The notes beneath the pieces were generated by a model. That model was not told the DNA's origin. It did no database searches and worked only from the letters and a program-made list of their open reading frames with translations. A program made the translations under genes and the position numbers. Below, piece by piece: positions 16,606 through 25,167 of a stretch of 30,087 nucleotides of DNA; position 1 is the first letter of the stretch; each line of letters opens with the position of its first letter. Source of the stretch: Bermanella sp034112345. Lineage in GTDB: Bacteria; Pseudomonadota; Gammaproteobacteria; Pseudomonadales; Oceanobacteraceae. The stretch covers positions 1 through 30,087 of the forward strand of contig JAWUVN010000091.1 in NCBI GenBank assembly GCA_034112345.1. The letters run 5' to 3'.

Positions 16606-18213
16606 TTAATGCAATGACGGCAAACTGTAGGATTTTTTCAGTATCCCCTGGTACCTAGACCACTCACTCGACCATTCCGATTCATCCCATTGCATTTCTT
16701 TTATGCATATTTCTTTGATTTTATCTTTAACAATCAAACCTCCATCACGACAAAACAAACCAATTCGGGTGCGCCTTAATAAAATATCGTCTAGGTGTTT
16801 AACTTGCTCATGACGAGCAGCGTATCGTAATTGTGCCCAATACGTTTTTGTTCCAGGAATCAAAGCCCAGCCATCGGCTTCAACACAGTCGCATACCTCT
16901 TTGATTTTTCGACCATAAAAACCAGTCAATCTTTTTTGAATATCAGGATCTAATTCTTTTAATACTCCAGGAATATCTGTTGCACCCCTAAAGATATTTT
17001 GACCTCTATCTTTCCATTTTAACTGTGGTAAATAACGATTCGCCGCTTTTAATACATCCAGTGCAATTAGTCGAAAGGTTGTTAACTTCCCACCACTGAC
17101 TGTTATTAATCCGTGATCATCCCAAATACTGTGGTCACGTTTTTCTGATGATGGATTTATACCTCCATCTGAAACAATTGGGCGAACACCTGCGAACGTT
17201 GAAACCACGTCGCGTTCCGTTATTTTGGAGTTAGGAAATAAGTGATTTACAGCATTAATTAGGTAATCTACTTCATGCTGCTGAATAACAGGCTCGACAC
17301 CATTCATAACTGGATTATCAAGATCTGTTGTGCCAATTACTGTCATACCTTCCCAGGGATAAACAAACATGCTGCGACCATCAACCGGATGCTTCAGTGT
17401 GATACTTTGAGACAGAGGCAATCGCCAGTTTTGTAAAACCAGATGACTGCCTCGTAGCGGTCTAATCTTGGCTTTACCACCATGGTCTTCCCTAAATTTA
17501 TCAGCCCAAGCACCTGTGGCACTCACAATAACTTTCGCTCGAACAGTTAACGTTTCAGAGCAACCTTCAATATCAACAGATAATGAACCTATATGACCAT
17601 TGGTTTTTATTACATTAGTTGCAGCCGCATAATTCAACAGTGTCGCACCATCACGCTCAGATTCCTGTAACACACGTAACACCAAGCGACAGTCATCTGT
17701 CACTGCATCGGCAAAACGAGTCGCTCCAATCAACCCTTCAGTGTTAATACTGGGTAGCTGATATTGTGCTTCATCTTTATTTAAAAATTTACGGTAACGC
17801 TGCCCAGCAAAGCCATCATATAACGCTAACAAGCTATTAAAGATAAAGGGCCCGGGAAACTGTCTTTTATAGTGCGGCCAGCTAAACGGTAATATTTCTA
17901 CCAAACCAGGGGCTTCATCCATTAGTCGTTCACGTTCTTTCACGCTATGACTTGTCAGCTTTATATTACCAGCCGCCAAATATCTTAGACCACCATGTAC
18001 CATCTTAGAAGATCGACTTGATGTTCCCCATGAAAAATCCTTTTGCTCTAACAATAAAACATTAAGACCTTGGCGAGCTGCTTCTCTGACGACACCTGCA
18101 CCAGTAATTCCACCACCAATTACCACCAGATCCCATTCAGCTGTATTCCGAATAAGATCAATATTTTTTTGTCTTAACTGTTCATGCAAAGGTTCTGTAA
18201 GACCCAACTTCAT
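16606..18213 (-). CDS. glpD: GlpD-like FAD-dependent glycerol-3-phosphate dehydrogenase
   Basis: Family enzymes oxidise sn-glycerol-3-phosphate to dihydroxyacetone phosphate at the inner membrane and pass electrons to quinone. 535 aa. FAD-binding GGGITGAGVVREAA starts at residue 33; the GlpD signature SSRSSKMVHGGLRYL lies at 65-79; the C-terminal region contains SGGKLTTFRLIA and the DAO_C-type extension. ATG preceded by AAGGATG. It is second in an operon with an AGPS-like oxidase (35 bases upstream) and an FGGY kinase (59 bases downstream). That setting, without glpF or glpR, argues for a specialised paralogue acting on an unusual glycerol derivative, rather than the housekeeping enzyme. Whether the genome holds another glpD cannot be told here. 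Confidence 0.87.
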   Translation of the reverse strand: MKLGLTEPLHEQLRQKNIDLIRNTAEWDLVVIGGGITGAGVVREAARQGLNVLLLEQKDFSWGTSSRSSKMVHGGLRYLAAGNIKLTSHSVKERERLMDEAPGLVEILPFSWPHYKRQFPGPFIFNSLLALYDGFAGQRYRKFLNKDEAQYQLPSINTEGLIGATRFADAVTDDCRLVLRVLQESERDGATLLNYAAATNVIKTNGHIGSLSVDIEGCSETLTVRAKVIVSATGAWADKFREDHGGKAKIRPLRGSHLVLQNWRLPLSQSITLKHPVDGRSMFVYPWEGMTVIGTTDLDNPVMNGVEPVIQQHEVDYLINAVNHLFPNSKITERDVVSTFAGVRPIVSDGGINPSSEKRDHSIWDDHGLITVSGGKLTTFRLIALDVLKAANRYLPQLKWKDRGQNIFRGATDIPGVLKELDPDIQKRLTGFYGRKIKEVCDCVEADGWALIPGTKTYWAQLRYAARHEQVKHLDDILLRRTRIGLFCRDGGLIVKDKIKEICIKEMQWDESEWSSEWSRYQGILKKSYSLPSLH

Positions 18214-18248
18214 GATTCATCCTTTTGGCGCTAGCCGAACTTTATTAG

Positions 18249-19853
18249 TTATTTTTCTTTTATTTCAAGCAAGGTACCCGGATTAAGCTGTTGCTTAGGA
18301 TCAAAATGCTCAACAATACTGTGAAGTGCACTCATTCCAAGCTCACCTTTTTCGGCTGCCATATAAGGTGCATGGTCTTTACCCACACCATGCTGATGAG
18401 AAATAGTCGCTACACCATTGGCCACACTTTTACATGCGGCTGCTTTAATTAGTTTCCAGCGATCTAATGTTTTTGCATAACTGTCAGCATTAGGGAAAAC
18501 ATACGTTGTATAAATGCTGCACCCTTGCGTGTACATATGTGATAAATGGGTATAAACATGAGGTACAATACCCTCTTCTTTTAAAGAGGTTCTAACAGCC
18601 TCTTCCATTGCATCCATTTGCCCTGTTACACGATGCCAATCGGTTGCCGTCTCAAAGGTATCTACCGCATAACCTTCTAACCAAAGGTTCTCGCGTAAAT
18701 ATGGAAATTTGAATCGATTCTCAGCCCATTTTTCTCCCATCATTTTAGGGCCTTTTACTCCCCCAAATGACTTAAGAATTTTTAGTGCCTGCTTTAGTGA
18801 TAAGGTATTTTGTTTTTTATTACCCGTCACACCAAAAGTAAGCATACATTTTCCATCCGCTACACCGCGAAATGATAAATATGTTTCTAATAATTTAATT
18901 TGTTTTTCATGGCCAGCTAGTTTCAATTGAGTTTCAGTTTCTAAAGCATTTGAGACTCGCAGCATGGATAACGGAATTTTATCTTGAACAATTCTTTTAA
19001 CCGCATTTTTTGCACTTTCAAAACTTGGTAAGAAGACAGCTAAAAATTTCTCTTCTTCTGGCAAGGGTGTTACACGTACACTTACTTCTGTGATAATGCC
19101 CATTCGGCCCTCGCTACCCATAACCACTTCACGTAAATCTGGACCGGCAGAAGACGCAGGTATAGTCGGTACTACTAGATTGCCTTTTGGAGTCACCATA
19201 GTACAACCTGCAAACATTTGTTCTATTCGCCCATAACGTAAAGACTGCTGGCCACTAGAGCGGCTAGCCACCCAACCACCTAGAGTAGATAACTCCCAAG
19301 ATTGAGGGTAATGTCCCAACGTATAACCTTTAGCCCGCAGTTGTGCTTCAACTTGCGGCCCAGGCACTCCCGCTCCGAACGTGGCAATTTGGCTTTCGGT
19401 ATTTAGCACGATCAATTGATTCATATGCCCCATATCAATAGTCAAAACCGGCACATCCGATTGCAATGGATTAATATGGCCTGCCACACTTGTGCCGCCA
19501 CCATATGGAATGACATGTATATTATTATCGTAAGCAAACTGTAATAGCTCTTGCACCTGCTCTGTCGACTCAGGAAAGGCAACGCCATCTGGAAACACAC
19601 CAAAATCCCCACTGCGCATAGCCAGCCAATCCGGTAGGCTCTGGCCTCTTGCATGACGAACACGCTGTTCTTTATCTGTAGAAATTAAAGCATGCTGAGG
19701 CAATCGACTCTGCGGCACATGTTTGCATACATCAGATAATTCAATATCTGGTAATACAGGACCTTTTGCTACTTTAGAAACCAAAAAACCCATACCCGAT
19801 GCTGGGGTCTTCATCGAAAAACCATCATCTCCCCAACCATTCCAACGACGCAT
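18249..19853 (-). CDS. AGPS-like FAD-binding oxidase (VAO/PCMH fold)
   Basis: 534 aa. Closely patterned on alkyldihydroxyacetonephosphate synthase: N-terminal RRWNGWGDDGF, PYGGGTSVAGH (FAD pyrophosphate loop, residues 116-125), GHYPQSWELSTLGGWVASRS (180-199), MVTPKG, VMGSEGRMGIITEV (244-257), a tyrosine in CSIYTTYVF (Y448) where AGPS has its catalytic Tyr, SHQHGVGKD (485-493), and a C-terminus ending DPKQQLNPGTLL. AGPS exchanges the acyl chain of acyl-DHAP for a fatty alcohol, giving an ether lipid precursor. The eukaryotic HHH triad is here HQH. No acyl-DHAP-making enzyme is nearby, so the reaction may differ, for instance oxidation of an alkylglycerol phosphate. First gene of its operon; SD AAGGA about 8 bases before ATG. 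Confidence 0.85.
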   Translation of the reverse strand: MRRWNGWGDDGFSMKTPASGMGFLVSKVAKGPVLPDIELSDVCKHVPQSRLPQHALISTDKEQRVRHARGQSLPDWLAMRSGDFGVFPDGVAFPESTEQVQELLQFAYDNNIHVIPYGGGTSVAGHINPLQSDVPVLTIDMGHMNQLIVLNTESQIATFGAGVPGPQVEAQLRAKGYTLGHYPQSWELSTLGGWVASRSSGQQSLRYGRIEQMFAGCTMVTPKGNLVVPTIPASSAGPDLREVVMGSEGRMGIITEVSVRVTPLPEEEKFLAVFLPSFESAKNAVKRIVQDKIPLSMLRVSNALETETQLKLAGHEKQIKLLETYLSFRGVADGKCMLTFGVTGNKKQNTLSLKQALKILKSFGGVKGPKMMGEKWAENRFKFPYLRENLWLEGYAVDTFETATDWHRVTGQMDAMEEAVRTSLKEEGIVPHVYTHLSHMYTQGCSIYTTYVFPNADSYAKTLDRWKLIKAAACKSVANGVATISHQHGVGKDHAPYMAAEKGELGMSALHSIVEHFDPKQQLNPGTLLEIKEK

Positions 19854-19945
19854 ATTCTGTTCCTTAATAAAATTCTTGTTCTATATTATTCTAATTTGAT
19901 GAATAGACCTTCTAATCATCTATGGTTATGATGCCTATATTAACT

Positions 19946-19980
19946 TTGGCTCATTTGGATACACCGACCAATAATGCCAA
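19946..19980. promoter_or_regulatory. Symmetric nested 35-bp dyad, candidate AraC-type operator
   Basis: TTGGC (19946-19950) N4 TTGG (19955-19958) N9 CCAA (19968-19971) N4 GCCAA (19976-19980). Both pairs are exact inverted repeats about one centre. Each half-site, TTGGC-N4-TTGG, has two TTGG elements spaced 9 bases, about one helical turn apart. It lies 52 bases before the AraC-family gene and 93 bases before the AGPS-like operon, where a shared operator would be expected. Seen directly; binding is inferred. Confidence 0.6.
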
Positions 19981-20031
19981 TGTCAGTGCAAATAAAGTCA
20001 CAACAATAAAAATCGCTATAAAGCACACATT

Positions 20032-21057
20032 ATGAATCAATTAGGTTACGCATCTTCACCCGCGGTACTGCAGTACTTAAAAGCAGCGGCCGACTATGGA
20101 CTATCTCCTGAAACGATCCTCAATGAGAATCATGTGAGTCTTGAGATCCTTAACAATAATCTTAAACGCATCAGCGGTGAAGATTTTCAACGAATTATTA
20201 GTTATTTAATTGAAAAAACAGATGATCCTTGTTTTGGATTAAAGAGTTCTCGCTATGTTCAAGCGGGTTCTTATAGTGTTTTGGGTTATATGCTCATGAA
20301 TTGCAAAAGTTTAAAAGAAGCATTAAGCAAAGCACCCGCCTACGAGCGCCTTGTTGGCGACATGGGAGTCAGTGAAATAACACCCCTAAACAATGGTGAA
20401 ACTGAATTACGCTGGAACTGCAATTACTCAGACACTAAGGTTCGACCACACATGATCGCGAATGTATTAGGATCGTGGGTCAACTTTGCTCGATTCTTAG
20501 TGGATAAGCCTGAAGGCAAGCCTAAACAAGTTTGGTTTGAATTTTCACAACCAAACAACCATAGTTCACTTCAATTCCAGTCAATGTTTAAGTGCCCTAT
20601 TAAATTTAACGCTCCCTATAGCGCACTCTTTATGGACGACCATCTATTAAATTTACCTATGCGGCAGCCTGACGAACAACTATTAAAAACGCTTGAGAAC
20701 CACGCTGAAATTTTAATGGCCGATATCAGTGATAAACAACCATTACCAATTCAAGCTAAAAATGTCATTCGCGGCCTGTTATTGGAAGGGGTCCCTAGAA
20801 AAGATATGGTTTCAAAACGACTAGGTTTAACCGAAAGGACATTCCAGCGAAAACTGCAACAATATGACTGCAGCTACCAACAGCTATTAGATGAAATCAG
20901 ATTGGAACAGGCAAAAGAACTTTTAACGAAAACCGAGCTTCCGGCACAAGAAATTGCAATACGACTCGGATTTAGCGAGCCAAGGTCATTCCACCGTAGT
21001 TTTAAAAAATGGCTGAACACGACTCCGGGAGAGTACAGAGACACCCACAAAAAATAA
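20032..21057 (+). CDS. AraC-family transcriptional regulator
   Basis: 341 aa. The N-terminal domain (about 20-210) fits the 'arabinose-binding-type' effector domain found in OruR/ArgR-like AraC regulators (starts SSPAVLQYLKAAADYGLSP; contains GSYSVLGYMLMNCKSLKEAL). C-terminal AraC DNA-binding domain (about 240-338) with the first HTH in RKDMVSKRLGLTERTFQRKL and the second in AQEIAIRLGFSEPRSFHRSF, ending with the usual W-x-x-TTPGEYR. It faces away from the AGPS-like/GlpD/kinase operon across 178 bases containing a symmetric dyad, so it is likely the operon's activator and may sense the operon's substrate. Pseudomonas has a comparable kinase-GlpD-oxidase-regulator cluster as I recall. Confidence 0.9.
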   Translation: MNQLGYASSPAVLQYLKAAADYGLSPETILNENHVSLEILNNNLKRISGEDFQRIISYLIEKTDDPCFGLKSSRYVQAGSYSVLGYMLMNCKSLKEALSKAPAYERLVGDMGVSEITPLNNGETELRWNCNYSDTKVRPHMIANVLGSWVNFARFLVDKPEGKPKQVWFEFSQPNNHSSLQFQSMFKCPIKFNAPYSALFMDDHLLNLPMRQPDEQLLKTLENHAEILMADISDKQPLPIQAKNVIRGLLLEGVPRKDMVSKRLGLTERTFQRKLQQYDCSYQQLLDEIRLEQAKELLTKTELPAQEIAIRLGFSEPRSFHRSFKKWLNTTPGEYRDTHKK

Positions 21058-21235
21058 TATACTGTTATTTTTAAACCGCTAATTTTAAAATAAAAAAACG
21101 CATCAAGTCTCTTTTAGCGTAATAACATTCGCATGAAGCATGTGTAGTAAACTGAAAAAATGACGCCACCCTAGAAAAATACCGATGGCACAAAGTTCTG
21201 CGGACACTAAAATAAAGGCCAAATAATTATAATAA

Positions 21236-21248
21236 ATTGCAGAGCAAT
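21236..21248 (-). terminator. Possible weak terminator after pilZ
   Basis: ATTGC-TCT-GCAAT on the minus strand, followed by an AT-rich, T-containing stretch. It lies about 58 bases beyond the pilZ stop, in the 248-base convergent gap (21058-21305) between the AraC gene and pilZ, which otherwise holds nothing I recognise. The stem is short. Confidence 0.28.
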
Positions 21249-21305
21249 GCTTAGCCGACTCTATAACTTACATATGATGAGACTAGATCGCTCCGCTATA
21301 TAATT

Positions 21306-21653
21306 TTATAAGGTATGCGTAGGGCGATCAGAGGATAATGCGCCTGCTAGGTGAGTTTCTATTTTATTTCGGGCCACATTGTCTTCAGCGAATTGTACAC
21401 CCACTCCAGAGGCCTTGTTACCCTGAGCCCCCTTAGGCGTAATCCAGATCACTTTACCAGCAACAGGTATTTTTTCTGGCTCATCCATCAGACTCAAAAG
21501 CATGAACACTTCATCGCCCATGACATAATTTTTGTTCGTCGGAATAAACAATCCGCCATTTTTAATAAATGGCATGTATGCGGCATAAAGAACCGCCTTA
21601 TCTTTAATAGTAAGGGATAGAATTCCGTTACCTGGTCCAAATTTAGGAGCCAT
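21306..21653 (-). CDS. pilZ: PilZ, type IV pilus assembly protein
   Basis: 115 aa, nearly the size of P. aeruginosa PilZ (118 aa) and strongly similar in segments I recognise: GILSLTIKDKAVLYAAYMPF, GGLFIPTNK, MDEPEKIPVAGKVIWITPKG, ARNKIETHLAGAL and the C-terminal SDRPTHTL. This is the founding PilZ protein, which lacks the RxxxR and D/NxSxxG residues used to bind c-di-GMP, and here also no RxxxR is present. It interacts with FimX/PilB-type partners to allow pilus assembly. Last gene of the cluster, 36 bases after holB, with a good SD (AAGGTAG, 4 bases before ATG). Together with fimV it indicates a type IV pilus. Confidence 0.95.
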   Translation of the reverse strand: MAPKFGPGNGILSLTIKDKAVLYAAYMPFIKNGGLFIPTNKNYVMGDEVFMLLSLMDEPEKIPVAGKVIWITPKGAQGNKASGVGVQFAEDNVARNKIETHLAGALSSDRPTHTL

Positions 21654-21689
21654 AAAACTACCTTTTTATTGTATGGTGCTGACACCGTG

Positions 21690-22688
21690 CTAGGCACGAG
21701 CTTGGCCCAATAATGAAATCCAGTCAATTAGCAATGTCTCAATTAACATCTGCGGGTTAGGATTTGCCTGACCTCTTAATGCTTGCTGAGAAAAGATCGC
21801 TTTTTCTAACATTTTTTCTAATTGCCCATAATCACAGTTTTTTGCTAATTTAGCGGTCAATACTGACAACTCAGGCACCGAGAGAGCTTGACCTGAGATA
21901 CCTGATTTTAGCTTTTGAACATCTAGAATTAACTCATAAAACCACTGCAAGACGCTTGATGTATCCCAGTTTTTCCACTTAGCCATTAATTCATTCCAAT
22001 GGCTACCGCCGTTATTCAGATCCAGCATTCCCTGACAGAACTGCATATATTGAACATGAATACCCTGTTCAATCATATTAAGCGCTCGTAAGGGTGCACC
22101 TTTTGCCAGCCTTAAAACACTATCTACAGATGTCTCTTGGCTATTCGCGCTCAACCAAGATAAACCTTGATCCCATGTAGGTGGGTACATTTCAAATTGC
22201 TGACAACGGCTTTTAATTGTAGCAAGCAAACCACTAGGCTGATGACTGTATAATAAAAGTGTCACCTGCCCACTAGGCTCTTCTAAGCTTTTTAATAATG
22301 CATTAGAAGCGTTGTTATTCATTGCCTCTGAAGGGCCTAACAAGATCACCTTACCATGACCCTTTTGCGGGGTAGTATTAACAAAATCAGTGACTTTCCT
22401 GATCTGCTCTATCTTAATTTGCTTTCCAACTTCCTCAGGTTCAACCATCAACAAATCAGGATGACTACCTGCTTCATATAGGTGACAACTGGAGCACTGC
22501 CCACAAGGCTGAACAGCTTGATCAGAAGAGCATAATAACTTTTGTGCAAATTCTCGAAGCAGTAACCGCTTGCCAATACCTTCTGGCCCAACCACCAGCA
22601 ATGCATGCCCTAAACGACCCGTTAAACTCTGCTGAGTTAACCGGCTCCACAATGGCTCGGTCCAAGGAAGCGCTGCAGCCACTTTCAT
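21690..22688 (-). CDS. holB: DNA polymerase III, delta' subunit
   Basis: Delta' of the clamp loader, which helps place the beta clamp on primed DNA. 332 aa from ATG at 22688; an in-frame TTG lies one codon earlier. Visible: HALLVVGPEGIGKR (P-loop-like, residues 28-41), zinc-binding cysteines C53, C62, C65, C68, ASNALLKSLEEPS, and the SRC motif in TIKSRCQQFE, which supplies the arginine finger. The start ATG overlaps the tmk stop by one base (TGATG), so translation is coupled. tmk-holB-pilZ order is the standard gammaproteobacterial arrangement. Confidence 0.95.
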   Translation of the reverse strand: MKVAAALPWTEPLWSRLTQQSLTGRLGHALLVVGPEGIGKRLLLREFAQKLLCSSDQAVQPCGQCSSCHLYEAGSHPDLLMVEPEEVGKQIKIEQIRKVTDFVNTTPQKGHGKVILLGPSEAMNNNASNALLKSLEEPSGQVTLLLYSHQPSGLLATIKSRCQQFEMYPPTWDQGLSWLSANSQETSVDSVLRLAKGAPLRALNMIEQGIHVQYMQFCQGMLDLNNGGSHWNELMAKWKNWDTSSVLQWFYELILDVQKLKSGISGQALSVPELSVLTAKLAKNCDYGQLEKMLEKAIFSQQALRGQANPNPQMLIETLLIDWISLLGQARA

Positions 22689-23311
22689 CAATTATTCACT
22701 TTTTTAAGCAATGTGCTTAAAGTTGCTTCTATATTCATTTTCACATCACTGAGCGGTTGTGTTGCATCGACTATTTCATAACGTTCAAATTGGCTGGCAC
22801 GGGTTAAAAACATCCCCCGTACACGATTAAAAAAAGCTAAGTCTTCAGCCTCTATTCGATCGGCTTCGCTACGAGCTGAAGCTCGTGCTCTTCCTACTTC
22901 AACCGGAGCATCCAGTAACAAAGTTAAATCCGGCTGCCTATCACCGTGTACCAATTGCTCTAACTGAAATATCCAGTCTAAATTCAATTGACGACCACCA
23001 CCTTGATACGCATAAGTGGAGTCTGTAAAACGATCACAAATAACCCAAACACCCTTATCTAAAGCCGGCTCTATTTTTTCTTGTAAATGCTGAGCGCGCG
23101 AAGCAAACATCATAAGCAATTCAGCTTTATCAGAAACATCACCACCATGAAGTAATAAGTTTCGCAACTGCTCACCTAGGTCTGTGCCACCAGGCTCTCG
23201 TGTTAAAATACTGTCTATGCCTTTTGATTGGAGCCAAGATTGAATAAAAGCGATATTAGTACTTTTACCAACACCCTCTATGCCTTCAATGGTTATAAAC
23301 TTACCCTGCAT
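22688..23311 (-). CDS. tmk: Thymidylate kinase
   Basis: Phosphorylates dTMP to dTDP, needed for DNA synthesis. 207 aa, family-typical. Begins FITIEGIEGVGKST, with the P-loop GIEGVGKS at residues 10-17, then the TREPGGTDLGEQLRNLLL stretch (about 37-54) and DRFTDSTYAYQGGGR, the DR-F/Y motif and substrate-binding loop. Only two bases separate its ATG from the mltG stop, and its stop overlaps the holB start, so it sits in the middle of a coupled series. Confidence 0.97.
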   Translation of the reverse strand: MQGKFITIEGIEGVGKSTNIAFIQSWLQSKGIDSILTREPGGTDLGEQLRNLLLHGGDVSDKAELLMMFASRAQHLQEKIEPALDKGVWVICDRFTDSTYAYQGGGRQLNLDWIFQLEQLVHGDRQPDLTLLLDAPVEVGRARASARSEADRIEAEDLAFFNRVRGMFLTRASQFERYEIVDATQPLSDVKMNIEATLSTLLKKVNN

Positions 23312-23313
23312 GA

Positions 23314-24342
23314 TTACTTCTTATCCGGTGTTGATCTATATTGCGCGCTGTCTTTACGTTTATTGATTTGATATTCACGCACTGCTTTGTTGTGCTCTGC
23401 CAATGTACTTGAAAAATAATGTCGCCCATCACCCTTTGCAACAAAAAATAATTCATCACCTTCTTCAGGATGCAAAGCAGCATATATTGCTTCTTTACCT
23501 ACCATGGCGATTGGGGTTGGTGGCAACCCTTTAATACGATATGTGTTGTAGGCTGTTTTTTCGCGTAAATGCTTACGCCTAATATTACCCTTATATCGAT
23601 CCCCTAACCCATAAATGACGGTTGGGTCAGTCTCTAAACGCATACGTTTTTCTAAACGCCTAACAAAAACGCCTGCTATTTTCTCTCGTTCATCTGGAGC
23701 TGCTGTTTCTTTTTCAACGATAGAAGCCATAATCAATGCTTCGTATGAATTCTTATATGGCAAGTCTTCCTCTTTTTTCTGCCATTGCTCAGCCAATACT
23801 TTTTCTAACCTAAGCTGAGCTCTTACTAATATCTCAGATGCTCTAGTATTCCGATCAAACAAATAGGTATCAGGGAAAAAACGACCTTCGGGATGCCCTG
23901 TAAGCCCTAAAAATGGCATAAGCTCATTAACATCTGATGGAATATCCTGAATTAATTTATCATGACTCGCTATGCGTCGAAGCGTTTCCTTTATATTAAA
24001 ACCTTCCACCAAGGTAATTTTATACTTTACCGTTTTTCCAGAAACCAACATATTTAATACGTCTAAACTGCTCATATCAGACGTTAATTCATAATCGCCG
24101 GCTTTTGCATTTCTTGCCTTACCACTTATCTTGGCCACCAACATAATGAATCGACTGTCTTCCAAAACACCGTCGTCTTCAAGCTTGGTAAAAAAACGTG
24201 TTAGCGGGGCACCCCTTTCAAACGTTTTAACCAAGGGTGCTTCTGTGTTTAAAGATGTATTTAAATGATAAATACCATAAGCCCCAAAACTTATGAGCCA
24301 AATGACGAGCATCAAACCGATTACACCGTAACGTTTATTCAT
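23314..24342 (-). CDS. mltG: Endolytic murein transglycosylase
   Basis: Cleaves nascent glycan strands in the periplasm and so sets their length (MltG/YceG). 342 aa, family-typical. One N-terminal membrane anchor (about residues 6-26), then a LysM-like region, PEGRFFPDTYLFDR (151-164), the catalytic glutamate E210 in ASIVEKETA, and the conserved ETDPTVIYGLGDRYKGNIRR and YNTYRIKGLPPTPIA blocks. Its start overlaps the end of pabC by 8 bases, again implying coupled translation. Confidence 0.96.
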   Translation of the reverse strand: MNKRYGVIGLMLVIWLISFGAYGIYHLNTSLNTEAPLVKTFERGAPLTRFFTKLEDDGVLEDSRFIMLVAKISGKARNAKAGDYELTSDMSSLDVLNMLVSGKTVKYKITLVEGFNIKETLRRIASHDKLIQDIPSDVNELMPFLGLTGHPEGRFFPDTYLFDRNTRASEILVRAQLRLEKVLAEQWQKKEEDLPYKNSYEALIMASIVEKETAAPDEREKIAGVFVRRLEKRMRLETDPTVIYGLGDRYKGNIRRKHLREKTAYNTYRIKGLPPTPIAMVGKEAIYAALHPEEGDELFFVAKGDGRHYFSSTLAEHNKAVREYQINKRKDSAQYRSTPDKK

Positions 24343-25165
24343 TGTATCTCCGCTTATCCATAAGTGTTTGCAGCTGCTTGGTTATAGTACCGACATTCAA
24401 TACACGCTTATCAATGCTTTTTACAGGCAATATACCTATCACACTATTACAAATAAAAGCGCTCTGAAAAACATTCATATCATCAGACTTAATGTCTATG
24501 ACCTGTACATCTATATTACTCTTTTCACACAACTCAAAAATAGTGCCGCGCATCACACCTTTAACACCTGACAAGTCTAACTTGGGCGTATAAAGAACAG
24601 ATTCTCGTTCAAAGAAAATATTACTCATAATTCCTTCTACAACATTACCCAAATGATTTTGCATTAGGCCTTCATATTCTGTATCTAACTCTTGCCTCGC
24701 CAATACATTCTCTAATCTATTAAGGTGCTTCATTCCTGACAACTGCGGATTAATTGAGCACTGTGTACTGCAAAATTTCAAGTCGACGCCAATTTGATAC
24801 AGATTACAGTCAATTACCGGTAACGGATTATAAAAAAAAGTGATATTTGAGGTCAGCCCTTTTGGTACAGCATAGCCTCTGGCGCTGTCTCCACGAGTGA
24901 CCAGTACTTTTAACACACCGCTGTGTAATTCAGATTTACTAATAATATCAGCCAATGTATTTGAAATATGTAAACTCAAATCGCTTTCTTTATTAGAAAT
25001 AGATAATCGAGATAAGCTTTCAACCAAGCGATTGATGTGCCTTTCAAAATTTTGCGGCTTATCATCAAGTATAAGAATGGTTTCAAATACACCATCTCCA
25101 AACTGTACTCCACGGTCCCATGAGTCTATCTGCCCTCTGTACACTCCCCGATCAACAACCCACAT
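24335..25165 (-). CDS. pabC: Aminodeoxychorismate lyase (4-amino-4-deoxychorismate lyase)
   Basis: PLP enzyme that splits pyruvate from aminodeoxychorismate to give p-aminobenzoate for folate. 276 aa, fold-type IV aminotransferase family. Seen: DRGVQFGDGVFETI (17-30), RGDSARGYAVP (91-101), PLP lysine K146 in SGMKHLNRLENVLARQEL, and a C-terminal VKGVMRGTIFELCE. Branched-chain and D-amino acid transaminases share this fold, but the RGxSARGYAVP segment and the neighbours fabF and mltG support PabC. Two bases after fabF; overlaps mltG by 8 bases. Confidence 0.9.
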   Translation of the reverse strand: MWVVDRGVYRGQIDSWDRGVQFGDGVFETILILDDKPQNFERHINRLVESLSRLSISNKESDLSLHISNTLADIISKSELHSGVLKVLVTRGDSARGYAVPKGLTSNITFFYNPLPVIDCNLYQIGVDLKFCSTQCSINPQLSGMKHLNRLENVLARQELDTEYEGLMQNHLGNVVEGIMSNIFFERESVLYTPKLDLSGVKGVMRGTIFELCEKSNIDVQVIDIKSDDMNVFQSAFICNSVIGILPVKSIDKRVLNVGTITKQLQTLMDKRRYNE

Positions 25166-25167
25166 AA

